A stretch of 64,000 nucleotides of DNA, taken from positions 1 to 64,000 of the forward strand of contig JADMIL010000008.1 in NCBI GenBank assembly GCA_015478645.1. The letters run 5' to 3'. Source of the DNA: Candidatus Binataceae bacterium (GTDB lineage: Bacteria > Desulfobacterota > Binatia > Binatales > Binataceae). A model generated the notes under the pieces. That model had not been told where the DNA came from and did no database searches. It saw only the letters and a list, made by a program, of their open reading frames with translations. Shown in pieces: positions 17,275 through 26,348 of the stretch; the first letter of the stretch is position 1, and each line of letters opens with the position of its first letter. Both the position numbers and the translations under genes were made by a program.

Positions 17275-18144
17275 ATGGCGAAAACGGTACTCGGCATAAT
17301 CGGCGGCAGCGGCTTCTACCAGATCAGCGGACTCGAGCGGATCGAACGGATCGATCTCGAGACGCCCTTCGGCGCGCCTTCGGATTCGTATTACCGGGGC
17401 GCGATCGGCGGCGTCGAGGTGGTCTTCCTGGCGCGCCACGGCAAGGGCCATCGGATCTTGCCGAGCGAGCTGAATTACCGCGCCAACCTGTGGGGGATGA
17501 AGCAGCTCGGCGTCGAACAACTCGTCTCGGTCAGCTCGGCCGGCAGCATGAAGGACGAGATTGCGCCGGGCGATCTGCTGGTCGCCGATCAGTTCATCGA
17601 TCATACCTATGCACGGCGGCCGAGCTTTTTCGGCGACGGGATTGTCGGCCACGTCTCGCTCGCCGATCCGGTATGCGCCGACTTGAGCCGCGACCTGGCC
17701 GCCGCCGCGCGCGCCGCGGGTGGCAAAGTCCATCACGGCGGCACCTACCTCTGTGTCGAGGGGCCGCAGTTCTCGACCCGCGCCGAATCGCGGCTGTATC
17801 GGAGCTGGGGCGTCGACGTGATCAGCATGACCGCGATGCAGGAGGCGCGGCTCGCGCGCGAGGCCGAGCTTTGCTACGCGGTGCTGGTGCTGGTGACCGA
17901 CTATGATTGCTGGCATGCGAGCGTCGCGGCGGTCGATATCGGTGAAATTCTGCGTGTCATGCGGCTCAACGTCGACCTGGCGCAGCAGGCGGTGGCGACC
18001 CTGGCGAACACGCTGGGTGGCCGGACGCGGAGTTGCCGATGCGGCGCGTCGCTCAAGGACGCGATCATCACCGATCGGGCGGCGATTCCGGCGGAGGTCG
18101 CGGAGCGGCTCAAGCCGATAATCGGCAAATATCTCAAGGCGTAG
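17275..18144 (+). CDS. mtnP: S-methyl-5'-thioadenosine phosphorylase
   Basis: A 289-residue purine-nucleoside phosphorylase of the MTAP class, splitting methylthioadenosine to adenine and methylthioribose 1-phosphate (methionine salvage). It shows IIGGSGFYQISGL, the phosphate-binding LARHGKGHRILPSELNYRAN, VEGPQFSTRAESRLYRSWGVDVISMTAMQEA, and TDYDCWH, in which the aspartate marks adenine (MTAP) rather than 6-oxopurine preference. AAGGA stands eight bases before the ATG. A PfkB-family kinase follows, a common partner in nucleoside salvage. Other methionine-salvage genes are not nearby. Confidence 0.94.
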   Translation: MAKTVLGIIGGSGFYQISGLERIERIDLETPFGAPSDSYYRGAIGGVEVVFLARHGKGHRILPSELNYRANLWGMKQLGVEQLVSVSSAGSMKDEIAPGDLLVADQFIDHTYARRPSFFGDGIVGHVSLADPVCADLSRDLAAAARAAGGKVHHGGTYLCVEGPQFSTRAESRLYRSWGVDVISMTAMQEARLAREAELCYAVLVLVTDYDCWHASVAAVDIGEILRVMRLNVDLAQQAVATLANTLGGRTRSCRCGASLKDAIITDRAAIPAEVAERLKPIIGKYLKA

Positions 18145-18249
18145 CGCGCGCGGAACGGCGGGGCGCCCACTCGTCCGCAATGACTATTCGGAAGCGTGGC
18201 AAATCGGCTGACTGAATGACTATTTGGCGCACACGCAAAGAATTGAGAA

Positions 18250-18255
18250 TACAAT
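18250..18255 (+). promoter_or_regulatory. Candidate -10 box just upstream of the PfkB gene
   Basis: TACAAT ends four bases before the ATG at 18260. There is no Shine-Dalgarno sequence in the 25 bases before the ATG. A leaderless start is the simplest reading; no good -35 is visible. Confidence 0.35.
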
Positions 18256-18259
18256 AGAT

Positions 18260-19183
18260 ATGAGTATTGTCGCGGTAGGCACTATCGGTTACGACACGGT
18301 CGAGACGGCGCATGGCAAGGTCGTCGGCGCGCTGGGCGGATCGGCCAGCTACTTCGCACTGGCGGCGCGTTTTTTCGCCCCGGTGAGTATCGTCGCGGCG
18401 GTGGGCCGCGATTTTCGCGAGGAGGATCGCCGGCTCTTCTCGGACCGCGGAATCGATATTCGCGGGATGGTGCAGCGCGATGGCGAGACCTTCCGCTGGC
18501 ACGGGCGCTATCACGAGGACCTGAACGTGCGCGACACGATCAGCCTCGAACTCAACGTCTTCGCCGACTTCATGCCCGAGCTGCTGCCCGACCAGCGCCG
18601 CGCCGACTATGTATTCCTCGCGAATATCTCACCGGAGCTTCAGGCGCACGTGCTGGCGCAGGTGGCGAGCCCCAAAATCGTCGCCGCCGACACGATGAAC
18701 CATTGGATTGAAAACGATCGCGCGGCGCTCATGCGGTTGCTCCCGCGCATCAACATACTGACGCTGAACGACGAAGAAGCGCGGATGCTCTCGGGCGAAC
18801 ATAACCTGCTCAAGGCCGGGCGCGCGATTCTGAAGATGGGTCCGGGAACGGTACTGGTCAAGCGCGGCGAATATGGCGTGCTGCAATTCAGCAAGGACGC
18901 GCTGTTCGCGGTGCCGGCCTATCCGCTCGAAGTAGTGGTCGATCCGACCGGCGCGGGCGATACCTTCGCCGGCGCCTTCATGGGCTATCTCGCGCGCAAG
19001 GGCGGGACGAGCGAAGCGATCCTGCGCGCCGGCGTGGTCTACGGATGCGTGCTCGGATCGTTCGTGGTCGAGCAGTTTTCGGTGGGCGGGGTCGCGGGTC
19101 TGGCGTGGGACACGATCGAGAGCCGCTACCGGGCGTTTCTCGAGCTAACGGATTCGCATCATCCGCGATGGACTACTCAATAA
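18260..19183 (+). CDS. PfkB-family sugar/nucleoside kinase
   Basis: A 307-residue ribokinase/adenosine-kinase-type protein. The start MSIVAVGTIGYDTVETAHG is followed by the substrate lid region GALGGSASYFALAARFF and the C-terminal catalytic signature VVDPTGAGDTFAGAFMGYLARKG with the base Asp. The frame is open 12 codons further upstream, but the ATG at 18260 matches the family start. It lies 115 bases after mtnP, which suggests a nucleoside or pentose substrate, though PfkB specificity cannot be read from motifs. Its last codons fall inside a short direct repeat (19171-19202). Confidence 0.88.
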   Translation: MSIVAVGTIGYDTVETAHGKVVGALGGSASYFALAARFFAPVSIVAAVGRDFREEDRRLFSDRGIDIRGMVQRDGETFRWHGRYHEDLNVRDTISLELNVFADFMPELLPDQRRADYVFLANISPELQAHVLAQVASPKIVAADTMNHWIENDRAALMRLLPRINILTLNDEEARMLSGEHNLLKAGRAILKMGPGTVLVKRGEYGVLQFSKDALFAVPAYPLEVVVDPTGAGDTFAGAFMGYLARKGGTSEAILRAGVVYGCVLGSFVVEQFSVGGVAGLAWDTIESRYRAFLELTDSHHPRWTTQ

Positions 19184-19202
19184 ATAGACTACTCAATAAT
19201 AT
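19171..19202 (+). repeat. Two-unit 16-bp tandem repeat at the end of the PfkB gene
   Basis: GACTACTCAATAAATA (19171-19186) and GACTACTCAATAATAT (19187-19202). The first unit encodes the last residues (TTQ) and the stop codon; the second lies just after it. This looks like a small duplication in the A+T-rich spacer before the next gene. Confidence 0.8.
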
Positions 19203-19248
19203 GAAACTCTCAGTAGACCGATATCTCAGTAACCGGATTCGCCAATAG

Positions 19249-20187
19249 ATGGACCTATCAATAGTTGTTCCGGTCTTTAATGAGCGGGACAGCCTGGCGC
19301 CGCTCCACCAGGAGCTGGACCGCGTGCTCGGCGCACTCGGACGATCGTATGAAATTCTCTTTATAGACGATGGCAGCGGCGACGGCAGCGACGTTGTGCT
19401 GCGCGAAATCAAGTCTCGCGATGCGCACGTACGCGTAATTCGGCTCGCACGCAATTCGGGTCAAACCGCCGCTCTGGCCTGCGGCTTTCAGCGATCGACG
19501 GGCGCGGTGATCGTTGCGATCGACGCCGACGGCGAGAACGACCCGGCCGATATTCCGCGGCTGCTCGCGCGGCTCGACGAGGGCTTCGACCTGGTGAGCG
19601 GATGGCGCGCGGATCGCTGGCGCGCGTCGGCGATCACGCGGCGGATGCCTTCGTTAGCGGCCAACGCGCTCATCTCGCGCATTACGGGCGTTGCGCTGCA
19701 TGACTACGGATGCACACTTAAAGCGTATCGTGGCGAGCTGGCGCGACGACTGATGCTCTATGGCGAAATGCATCGATTTGTTCCCGCGATCGCCGCCGAG
19801 CAGGGCGCGCGGATCTCCGAGGTCCCAGTAAATTTCCGGCCGCGCCGCACCGGCCATTCCAAGTACGGGCCGGGGCGGATCGTGCGCACGGTACTCGATC
19901 TGCTGACGGTGCGATTTCTGTCGGGCTATTCGACGCGGCCGATCCAGGCCTTCGGCGCGATCGGAGTTTTGCTCGGCGGACTCGGTGCGCTATGGACCAC
20001 GGTATTGGTATTTGAAAAGGTTATACTCGGGCATCCGCTGGGCAATCGGCCCGCCCTGCTGCTGGCAGTGTTGCTGGTGGTGGTCGGCGTGCAGTTTGTC
20101 AGCCTGGGACTAATCGGCGAGATGATTGCGCGTACCTACCATGAATCCCAGAACAAGCCGATCTACGTAATCAAAGAGGAGGTCTAG
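19249..20187 (+). CDS. Glycosyltransferase family 2, polyprenyl-phosphate type (GtrB/ArnC-like)
   Basis: A 312-residue protein with a GT-A catalytic domain (LSIVVPVFNERDSLAPLHQEL, FIDDGSGDGSDVVLREI, IDADGENDPADIPRLL) and two C-terminal membrane helices (about residues 235-258 and 270-292). This matches dolichyl/undecaprenyl-phosphate sugar transferases such as GtrB, ArnC and DPM, which load a nucleotide sugar onto a lipid carrier at the cytoplasmic face. It is followed after seven bases by UDP-glucose dehydrogenase and then an epimerase, so the sugar is probably derived from UDP-glucuronate or UDP-galactose. Confidence 0.9.
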   Translation: MDLSIVVPVFNERDSLAPLHQELDRVLGALGRSYEILFIDDGSGDGSDVVLREIKSRDAHVRVIRLARNSGQTAALACGFQRSTGAVIVAIDADGENDPADIPRLLARLDEGFDLVSGWRADRWRASAITRRMPSLAANALISRITGVALHDYGCTLKAYRGELARRLMLYGEMHRFVPAIAAEQGARISEVPVNFRPRRTGHSKYGPGRIVRTVLDLLTVRFLSGYSTRPIQAFGAIGVLLGGLGALWTTVLVFEKVILGHPLGNRPALLLAVLLVVVGVQFVSLGLIGEMIARTYHESQNKPIYVIKEEV

Positions 20188-20194
20188 CCGCCCG

Positions 20195-21502
20195 ATGAAT
20201 ATCACGGTGGTGGGCTCGGGCTACGTCGGCCTGGTCAGTGGCACCTGCTACGCCGAGAGCGGCAACGAAGTGATCTGCGTGGATATCGATCGCGCGCGCA
20301 TCGAGCGGCTTGCGGCCGGCCATATACCGCTATACGAGCCGGGCCTCGAGGAGCTGGTGCGCCGCAACGTCAAGGAGCAGCGGCTGAGCTTTACCACCGA
20401 CCTGGCGGCCGCGGTCCAGCAATCGATGGTCACGTTCATCGCGGTGGGCACGCCGATGAGCGCGAGCGGGGCGGCCGACTTGAGCGGTGTGCTGAAGGCG
20501 GCGGAAGAGATCGCGCGCGCGGCGATCGGCTACCATATAATCGTGATCAAGAGCACAGTGCCGGTCGGCACCAACGACAAGGTGCGCGAGATCGTCGCGC
20601 GTGCGGCCGACCATCGCATCGACATCTGCTCGGTGCCGGAGTTCCTCAAGGAGGGATCGGCGATCGAGGATTTCATGCGCCCGGACCGCGTGGTGATCGG
20701 CAGCACCAGCGAGCAGGCGACGGCGATTCTGCGCGAGATTCATTCACCCTTCATGCGCACCGACAATCCGATCCTGGTAATGCATCCGCGGTCATCCGAG
20801 CTGACCAAGTACGCCTCCAATGCGATGCTCGCGATCCGGATATCGTTCATCAACCAGATGGCCAATCTGTGCGAAGCGGTCGGCGCCGAGATCAATGACG
20901 TGCGCCGCGGCATGGGTACGGACCGGCGCATCGGATCGCAGTTTCTGTTTCCGGGCGTGGGCTATGGCGGATCGTGTTTTCCCAAGGACGTGCAGGCGCT
21001 GATTCATAGCGCGGGGCAGCACGAACTGGATTTTTCGATTCTCAAGGCGACCGACGCGGTTAACGGCGAACAGAAGCGGATGCTGGCCGACCGCGTGCGT
21101 ATGCACTTTGGCGACGATCTGAGCGGCCGTACCTTTGCCGTCTGGGGGCTGGCCTTTAAGCCGCGCACCGACGATATGCGCGAAGCGCCGTCGCTGGCGG
21201 TGATCGAGGAGTTGTTGCGCCGCGGGGCGCGGATTCGCGCGCACGATCCCGAGGCGCTGGCCAACGCGCGCAGCCTGTTCGGCGATCGCATCAGCTACCA
21301 TGAGAACAATTACGACGCGCTCAAGGACGCCGACGCGCTGATCATCCTGACGGAATGGAACGAGTTCCGGCATCCGAATTTCCAGCGGATTCGTACCGCA
21401 CTGAAGCAGGCGGTGATTTTCGACGGGCGCAATCTTTACGATCCGTCGCTGATGAAGGCACTCGAGTTCCGCTACTACTCAATTGGACGCCGACCGGTCT
21501 GA
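20195..21502 (+). CDS. ugd: UDP-glucose 6-dehydrogenase
   Basis: A 435-residue NAD-dependent enzyme oxidising UDP-glucose to UDP-glucuronate for polysaccharide or lipid A modification. It has MNITVVGSGYVGLVSGTCYAESGNEV, STVPVGTNDKV, VPEFLKEGSAIEDFMRPDRVVIG, and the catalytic cysteine in GVGYGGSCFPKDVQAL. UDP-binding residues occur in LAFKPRTDDMREAPSL. Length is typical. It is in a tight cluster with the GT2 gene (7-base gap) and the epimerase (27-base gap). Confidence 0.96.
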   Translation: MNITVVGSGYVGLVSGTCYAESGNEVICVDIDRARIERLAAGHIPLYEPGLEELVRRNVKEQRLSFTTDLAAAVQQSMVTFIAVGTPMSASGAADLSGVLKAAEEIARAAIGYHIIVIKSTVPVGTNDKVREIVARAADHRIDICSVPEFLKEGSAIEDFMRPDRVVIGSTSEQATAILREIHSPFMRTDNPILVMHPRSSELTKYASNAMLAIRISFINQMANLCEAVGAEINDVRRGMGTDRRIGSQFLFPGVGYGGSCFPKDVQALIHSAGQHELDFSILKATDAVNGEQKRMLADRVRMHFGDDLSGRTFAVWGLAFKPRTDDMREAPSLAVIEELLRRGARIRAHDPEALANARSLFGDRISYHENNYDALKDADALIILTEWNEFRHPNFQRIRTALKQAVIFDGRNLYDPSLMKALEFRYYSIGRRPV

Positions 21503-21529
21503 CGGCGCCCGAAGGACAAGCATCAGGCT

Positions 21530-22468
21530 ATGCGAATTCTGGTTACCGGTGGCGCCGGCTTTATCGGCTCGCATACGGTCGACGGGCTGATCGCTGCGGA
21601 CGGGCATGAAGTCGCCGTGCTCGACGATCTGTCGGCGGGCAAGCGCGATCGCCTCAATCCGCGGGCGCGCTTTCACCCGGCCGACCTGCGCGACGCGGCG
21701 GCAGTCGCAGCGATCGTCGAACGCGAGCGGCCGGAGGTTATCGTCCATCTGGCGGCGCAGATGGACGTGCGGCGATCGGTGGCCGATCCCGCGTTCGACG
21801 CGCAGATCAACCTGGTCGGCTTTCTCAACCTGATGGAGGCGGCGCGCATCCGCGGCCTCAAGCGGGTGGTCTTCTCGTCGACCGGCGGCGCGATTTACGG
21901 CGAGCAGGATACGTTTCCGGCTGACGAAGGGCATCCGTGCCGCCCGGTGAGTCCCTACGGCGTGGCGAAATTTTCAACCGAAGCGTATTTGTTTTTCTAT
22001 CGTGCGCAGTACGGTATCGAATACGCCGCGATGCGTTACGCCAACGTCTACGGTCCCCGGCAGGATCCGCACGGCGAAGCCGGAGTAATTGCGATTTTCT
22101 GCGGGCGGATGCTTGCCGGACAGCCGGTGACGATCTTCGGCGACGGCGAACAGACCCGCGACTACGTCTATGTGGGCGACGTGGTGCGGGCCAACGTCGC
22201 CGCGGTCACGGCGGCCGCGGAAGGCGCGATCAATATCGGCACCGGCGTCGAGACCAGCGTCAACCGGCTCTATCGCGCGCTGGCGGCGGCCGCCGGCGTC
22301 GCGGCCGAGCCGATCTATGCGCCGGCCCGGCCGGGTGAGCAGAGCCGATCGGTGATCGCGGCGGGGCGCGCGGCGCGGGAACTCGGGTGGCATCCCGCGG
22401 TCACGCTCGAGGACGGGCTCCGGCGCACTTTCGAGTTTTTCCAGGCGCGGCGCGCGCAACCCGATTGA
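21530..22468 (+). CDS. NAD-dependent epimerase/dehydratase (UDP-glucose 4-epimerase-like)
   Basis: A 312-residue extended short-chain dehydrogenase. The NAD fold starts ILVTGGAGFIGSHTVDGL. The catalytic set is SSTGGAIYG and the Y-x3-K in SPYGVAKFSTEAY, followed by MRYANVYGPRQDP and the sugar-nucleotide region NIGTGVETSVNRLYRAL. It is most like GalE-type 4-epimerases. With ugd next door a UDP-glucuronate epimerase or decarboxylase is possible, and motifs alone do not decide. It closes the sugar-nucleotide cluster. Confidence 0.9.
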   Translation: MRILVTGGAGFIGSHTVDGLIAADGHEVAVLDDLSAGKRDRLNPRARFHPADLRDAAAVAAIVERERPEVIVHLAAQMDVRRSVADPAFDAQINLVGFLNLMEAARIRGLKRVVFSSTGGAIYGEQDTFPADEGHPCRPVSPYGVAKFSTEAYLFFYRAQYGIEYAAMRYANVYGPRQDPHGEAGVIAIFCGRMLAGQPVTIFGDGEQTRDYVYVGDVVRANVAAVTAAAEGAINIGTGVETSVNRLYRALAAAAGVAAEPIYAPARPGEQSRSVIAAGRAARELGWHPAVTLEDGLRRTFEFFQARRAQPD

Positions 22469-22592
22469 CGCCATGCTATGATCGCGTGAATTGCCGGCGC
22501 GACGTGTGCTGAATGCGTGCGCGCCGGCGCATCCGTCCGTCCGGTGCTCCGCGGCGACGGCAAGGAAGTCGCCGCAGGCGCGCAAGCTATAA

Positions 22593-24395
22593 ATGATCCC
22601 ACGCGAACTGATCCGGAATTTCTCCATAATCGCGCATATCGATCACGGCAAGTCGACGCTGGCCGACCGCCTGCTCGAGCATACCGGCGCGCTCAGCAAG
22701 CGCGAGTTGAAGGAGCAATTCCTCGATTCGATGGACCTCGAGCGCGAGCGCGGCATCACGATCAAGGCGCGATCGGTGCGGATCAACTATACGGCCAAAG
22801 ACGGCCGCACCTATGTGCTCAATCTGATCGACACGCCCGGCCACGTCGATTTCGCCTACGAAGTTTCGCGCAGTCTGGCGGCCTGCGAGGGCGCGCTGCT
22901 GGTGGTCGACGCGAGCCAGGGGGTCGAGGCGCAGACTTTGGCCAACGTCTACATGGCGCTGGACCACGGACTGGAAATCGTTCCGGTGATCAACAAGATC
23001 GATCTGCCGGGCGCCGACGTCGAGCGCACGCGCGAGGAGATCGAACGGATTATCGGGCTCGACGCCAGCGGCGCGATTCTGACCAGCGCGAAAGAGGGTA
23101 TCGGGATCGGCGAGGTGCTTGAGGCGCTGGTCGAGCTGGTGCCGCCGCCGCCGGCGGGCGAGGGCAAGCCGCCGCGCGCGCTGATTTTTGACAGTTGGTA
23201 CGACACTTACGAGGGCGTGATCGGATTGGTGCGCGTGTTCGACGGCGAATTGCGCCGGGGCATGAAGGTGCGCCTGATGGGTACCGGCAAGCCGGGCGAA
23301 GTGCTGCGGCTGGGCTACTTCACCCCGCACGAGGTCCCGACTGAAGCGATCACGGCGGGCGAGGTCGGCTTCGTGGTCGCGGGGATCAAAACGGTGGCCG
23401 ACATGCGGGTCGGCGATACGCTGACCGACGCCGATAATCCGGCCGCCGAGATGCTCGCGGGCTTCAAGGAGCTCAAGCCGATGGTCTTCGCGGGGCTGTA
23501 TCCGACTGAGGCCAACCAGTACGGCGAGCTGCGCGAGGCGATCGAGAAGCTGCGCCTCAACGACGCCAGTATCGTGGTCGAACCGGAAAGCTCGCAGGCG
23601 CTGGGCTTCGGCTTCCGCGCGGGCTTCCTGGGTCTGCTGCACATGGAGATTGCGCAGGAGCGGCTCGAGCGCGAATTTGGCCTCGACCTGATCGTCACCG
23701 CACCGACCGTCGCCTACCAGGTGCGGACCACCGCCGGCGAGACCATGATGGTCGACAATCCGGCGCGGCTGCCGGACGAGACCGCGGTCGAGGCGATCGA
23801 GGAGCCGTTCATCCTGGCGTCAATCCACGTGCCCGAGGAGTTTCTGGGCGCCGTGATGCATCTGTGCGAGGAGCGGCGCGGAGTGCGGCGCGACTTGCGT
23901 TTTTCGGGCCATCAGCGGGCGATTTTGCAATACGAAATGCCGCTGGGCGAAATCGTTTTCGATTTTTACGACCGGCTCAAGTCGGCGACCCGCGGCTACG
24001 CGTCGCTCGATTATGAGTTTCTGGACTTCCGCCGCGAGTCTCTGGTTAAATTGGACGTTCGGATTAACGGCGAGGTGGTCGACGCGCTCTCGATGATCGT
24101 GCATCGTGACCGATCCTATGAGCGCGGGCGGGCGCTATGCGAGAAGCTGCGTGAGCTGATTCCGCGCCAGATGTTCGAAGTGGCGATCCAGGCCGCGATT
24201 GGTTCCAAGGTAATCGCGCGCGAGAGTGTCAAGGCGTTGCGCAAGAACGTCACCGCGAAGTGTTACGGCGGCGATATTTCGCGCAAGCGCAAGCTGCTGG
24301 AAAAGCAAAAAGAGGGCAAGAAGCGCATGAAACAGGTCGGCCGCGTCGAGATTCCGCAGGAGGCGTTCCTGGCCCTGCTCAAGGTCGGGGAGTAA
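22593..24395 (+). CDS. lepA: Elongation factor 4 (LepA)
   Basis: A 600-residue ribosomal GTPase related to EF-G. The G motifs are intact: HIDHGKST (G1), DTPGHVDF (G3) and NKIDLPGAD (G4). The LepA-specific C-terminal domain ends [40 protein letters not shown]. Length is normal. It overlaps the functional context of lepB, which starts eight bases after its stop codon, reproducing the classic lepA-lepB operon. Confidence 0.98.
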   Translation: MIPRELIRNFSIIAHIDHGKSTLADRLLEHTGALSKRELKEQFLDSMDLERERGITIKARSVRINYTAKDGRTYVLNLIDTPGHVDFAYEVSRSLAACEGALLVVDASQGVEAQTLANVYMALDHGLEIVPVINKIDLPGADVERTREEIERIIGLDASGAILTSAKEGIGIGEVLEALVELVPPPPAGEGKPPRALIFDSWYDTYEGVIGLVRVFDGELRRGMKVRLMGTGKPGEVLRLGYFTPHEVPTEAITAGEVGFVVAGIKTVADMRVGDTLTDADNPAAEMLAGFKELKPMVFAGLYPTEANQYGELREAIEKLRLNDASIVVEPESSQALGFGFRAGFLGLLHMEIAQERLEREFGLDLIVTAPTVAYQVRTTAGETMMVDNPARLPDETAVEAIEEPFILASIHVPEEFLGAVMHLCEERRGVRRDLRFSGHQRAILQYEMPLGEIVFDFYDRLKSATRGYASLDYEFLDFRRESLVKLDVRINGEVVDALSMIVHRDRSYERGRALCEKLRELIPRQMFEVAIQAAIGSKVIARESVKALRKNVTAKCYGGDISRKRKLLEKQKEGKKRMKQVGRVEIPQEAFLALLKVGE

Positions 24396-24403
24396 GCGCG
24401 AGC

Positions 24404-25114
24404 GTGGCTGAACCGGTGCGCAAGGTGAACGGCGCCCAGGCGGGCGCGATCGCTCCGCAGGCGGAAAAATCCGCCGTACGCGAGTATGCCGAAGCGTTCG
24501 TCGTCGCGCTGATGCTGGCGCTGGTGCTGCGCACCTTCGTCATCCAGGCCTACAAGATTCCGTCGGGCTCGATGGAGCCGACGCTGCTGGTCGGCGACCA
24601 CATCATTGTCAACAAGCTGATCTACGGCCTGCGGCTGCCCGATTCGTTCTTCGGGCTGACCCCATTGGCCGGCGAAATCCCTTGGGGACATTACGTTTTC
24701 CAGCTCGAAGCGGTGCATCGCGGCGACGTGGTGGTGTTCGTTTTTCCGCCCGACCCGACCAAGGATTTCATCAAGCGGGTGATCGGCGTGCCCGGCGATA
24801 CGGTCGAAATCAAGGACGGGATGCTCTATGTTAACGGCGCGCGGGCCGCGGATCCGCACGCGCATTTCGAGCTCTCGCCGGACCAGCGCGAGAGTTCGTC
24901 GCCGCGCGACTATTTCGGTCCGCTGACGGTGCCCGCAGGCCATTATTTCATGATGGGCGACAATCGCGACCGCAGCTACGACAGCCGCTTCTGGGGCGTG
25001 GTCGACCGCGACGAGGTCGAAGGCCGCGCGATGTTCATCTACTGGTCGTGGGACAGTGACGGATCGTCATTCTTTCCGGTGCGTTGGAGCCGGTTTTTTA
25101 AGATAATCAGGTAG
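24404..25114 (+). CDS. lepB: Signal peptidase I
   Basis: A 236-residue membrane serine protease that removes signal peptides. One membrane anchor (VREYAEAFVVALMLALVLRTFVIQAY) leads straight into the catalytic serine motif IPSGSMEPTLLVGDHI. The catalytic lysine is in DFIKRVIGVPGDTVEIKDG, and MMGDNRDRSYDSRFWGVV completes the family boxes. The frame is open back into lepA, but the GTG at 24404 with GGGGAG at the lepA stop gives the normal length. It is translationally close to lepA. Confidence 0.95.
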   Translation: MAEPVRKVNGAQAGAIAPQAEKSAVREYAEAFVVALMLALVLRTFVIQAYKIPSGSMEPTLLVGDHIIVNKLIYGLRLPDSFFGLTPLAGEIPWGHYVFQLEAVHRGDVVVFVFPPDPTKDFIKRVIGVPGDTVEIKDGMLYVNGARAADPHAHFELSPDQRESSSPRDYFGPLTVPAGHYFMMGDNRDRSYDSRFWGVVDRDEVEGRAMFIYWSWDSDGSSFFPVRWSRFFKIIR

Positions 25115-25146
25115 CGCAGGGCCCAAGGGCCAAGAGGGGGCGTGCG

Positions 25147-25824
25147 GTGACCAACGAACTGGAAAACAAGATGGGCGCGATCCTCGAGCAACTGGCGGCG
25201 CGCTTCGACCTGGTGCTCGAAGCAGTGACCGGATTCGGCGGGCGCCTGGACGCGTTGCGCGGCGAGATGATGAGCCAGTTCAGCGAGGTCGGACGTCAGG
25301 TGCGCTTTCTCTCGGACCGGATCGCCGAGAACCGCGACGGAGTGGCGATCACGCGTGCCGATCTGGGCGCCGAGATGGTCCGGATTGGCGAGAACCTGGG
25401 CGCCACGCGAGTCGAATTCCGCGAGCAGATCGCCTCGATTCGCGACGACCTGCAGGCTCAGGCGATGGGCGAGGCCGAACGGACCCGCGCCAGCGTAACC
25501 ACCGAACTCGAGCGCACGGCGGGCGAGATTCGCGCGCAAATCGGGCACGAAGTAGCCGCCGCCGGAGCGTCGATTCGCGGCGAATTGGCGGCCGCCCGTG
25601 AGGATCTCGGCAGTGAACTACCGGCCGCCACCGCGCAGATTCGCGCCGGCATCGCCTCGTCGGCTGAAACCGTAGTCAAAAAACTCGACAGCGAACTCAA
25701 GCAGACCAACAAGGCGCTCACTGCGCTGACCCGCAAATTCGAGCGTTTCGACGATCGCCTGACGATCCAGTCGAAGGATCAGGACCAGCGCCTGCGCAAG
25801 CTCGAGCACCGCGCGGCGCGCTAA
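25147..25824 (+). CDS. Hypothetical coiled-coil protein
   Basis: A 225-residue, Ala/Glu/Arg-rich protein with heptad-like repeats over nearly its whole length (for example ATRVEFREQIASIRDDLQAQ and VKKLDSELKQTNKALTALTRKFERFDDRL). There is no signal peptide and no membrane segment. It starts with GTG, 32 bases after lepB, with GGGGGCG as a weak ribosome-binding site. It resembles the many uncharacterised apolipophorin-like or phage-tail-like coiled-coil proteins, and I assign no function. Confidence 0.7.
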   Translation: MTNELENKMGAILEQLAARFDLVLEAVTGFGGRLDALRGEMMSQFSEVGRQVRFLSDRIAENRDGVAITRADLGAEMVRIGENLGATRVEFREQIASIRDDLQAQAMGEAERTRASVTTELERTAGEIRAQIGHEVAAAGASIRGELAAAREDLGSELPAATAQIRAGIASSAETVVKKLDSELKQTNKALTALTRKFERFDDRLTIQSKDQDQRLRKLEHRAAR

Positions 25825-25968
25825 TTCGCCGCCCTTCGCGAGAATTCCAGTTATTCCCTGCTCGCTGGTCGTTCCTCGCCGGGCGATTGTTTGTTCGTTT
25901 CCGCGTTTACACCGAGAAATAAACGTGAATATAGGGTTGTAGACATACGAACGCTTGCCGTAGCGAGA

Positions 25969-25974
25969 TATAAT
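25969..25974 (+). promoter_or_regulatory. Perfect -10 box upstream of a small ORF
   Basis: TATAAT in an A+T-rich stretch (25860-26020) that contrasts with its surroundings. It is 48 bases before the GTG of the small Cys/His ORF. No convincing -35 at 16-18 bases is visible. Confidence 0.35.
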
Positions 25975-26022
25975 AGATAAAGATTGTCATAGCTAATCAG
26001 ATCTTGCTAGGACAATTTTAGA

Positions 26023-26262
26023 GTGGACGACGACCAAATAGAATCGCTAATCGAGTACGCCAAGCATCGCTTTCTCGGCTATTTTCGCCGAATGATCGTG
26101 GGCGAGCCGTCGTACATCTACCGATGCATTTGCGGGTATATCGAAGCAGCCCCCGTGCATGGCGGACCTTCGCGGACACTTAGCTCGAGTTTCAGCCCGC
26201 AGCCCGACGCCCGTCGGCAGGCGGCGCATCTGCACCTGGAACGCGCCCACGAGCTGAATTAG
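26023..26262 (+). CDS. Small hypothetical Cys/His protein
   Basis: A 79-residue ORF starting with GTG. It contains YRCICGY and, 40 residues later, AAHLHLERAHEL; the Cys pair and the His residues could bind a metal in a zinc-finger-like way. It has its own A+T-rich upstream region with a TATAAT box, and the initiator region is acidic (MDDDQIESLIEYAKHRF). There is no recognisable family. It could be a fragment, but its composition looks coding. Confidence 0.45.
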   Translation: MDDDQIESLIEYAKHRFLGYFRRMIVGEPSYIYRCICGYIEAAPVHGGPSRTLSSSFSPQPDARRQAAHLHLERAHELN

Positions 26263-26348
26263 GCCGGCTGGGTCCGCGCCTCATGCGATGACGCTACCGT
26301 GCCGGCCGAGCGATCGTCCGTCCACGTGGACGATGCCCTGCGCGCCGA

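Noticed and set aside
24260-24403. Upstream open part of the lepB frame inside lepA
   Set aside because: Low-complexity shadow of lepA; the GTG at 24404 gives the normal signal peptidase length.
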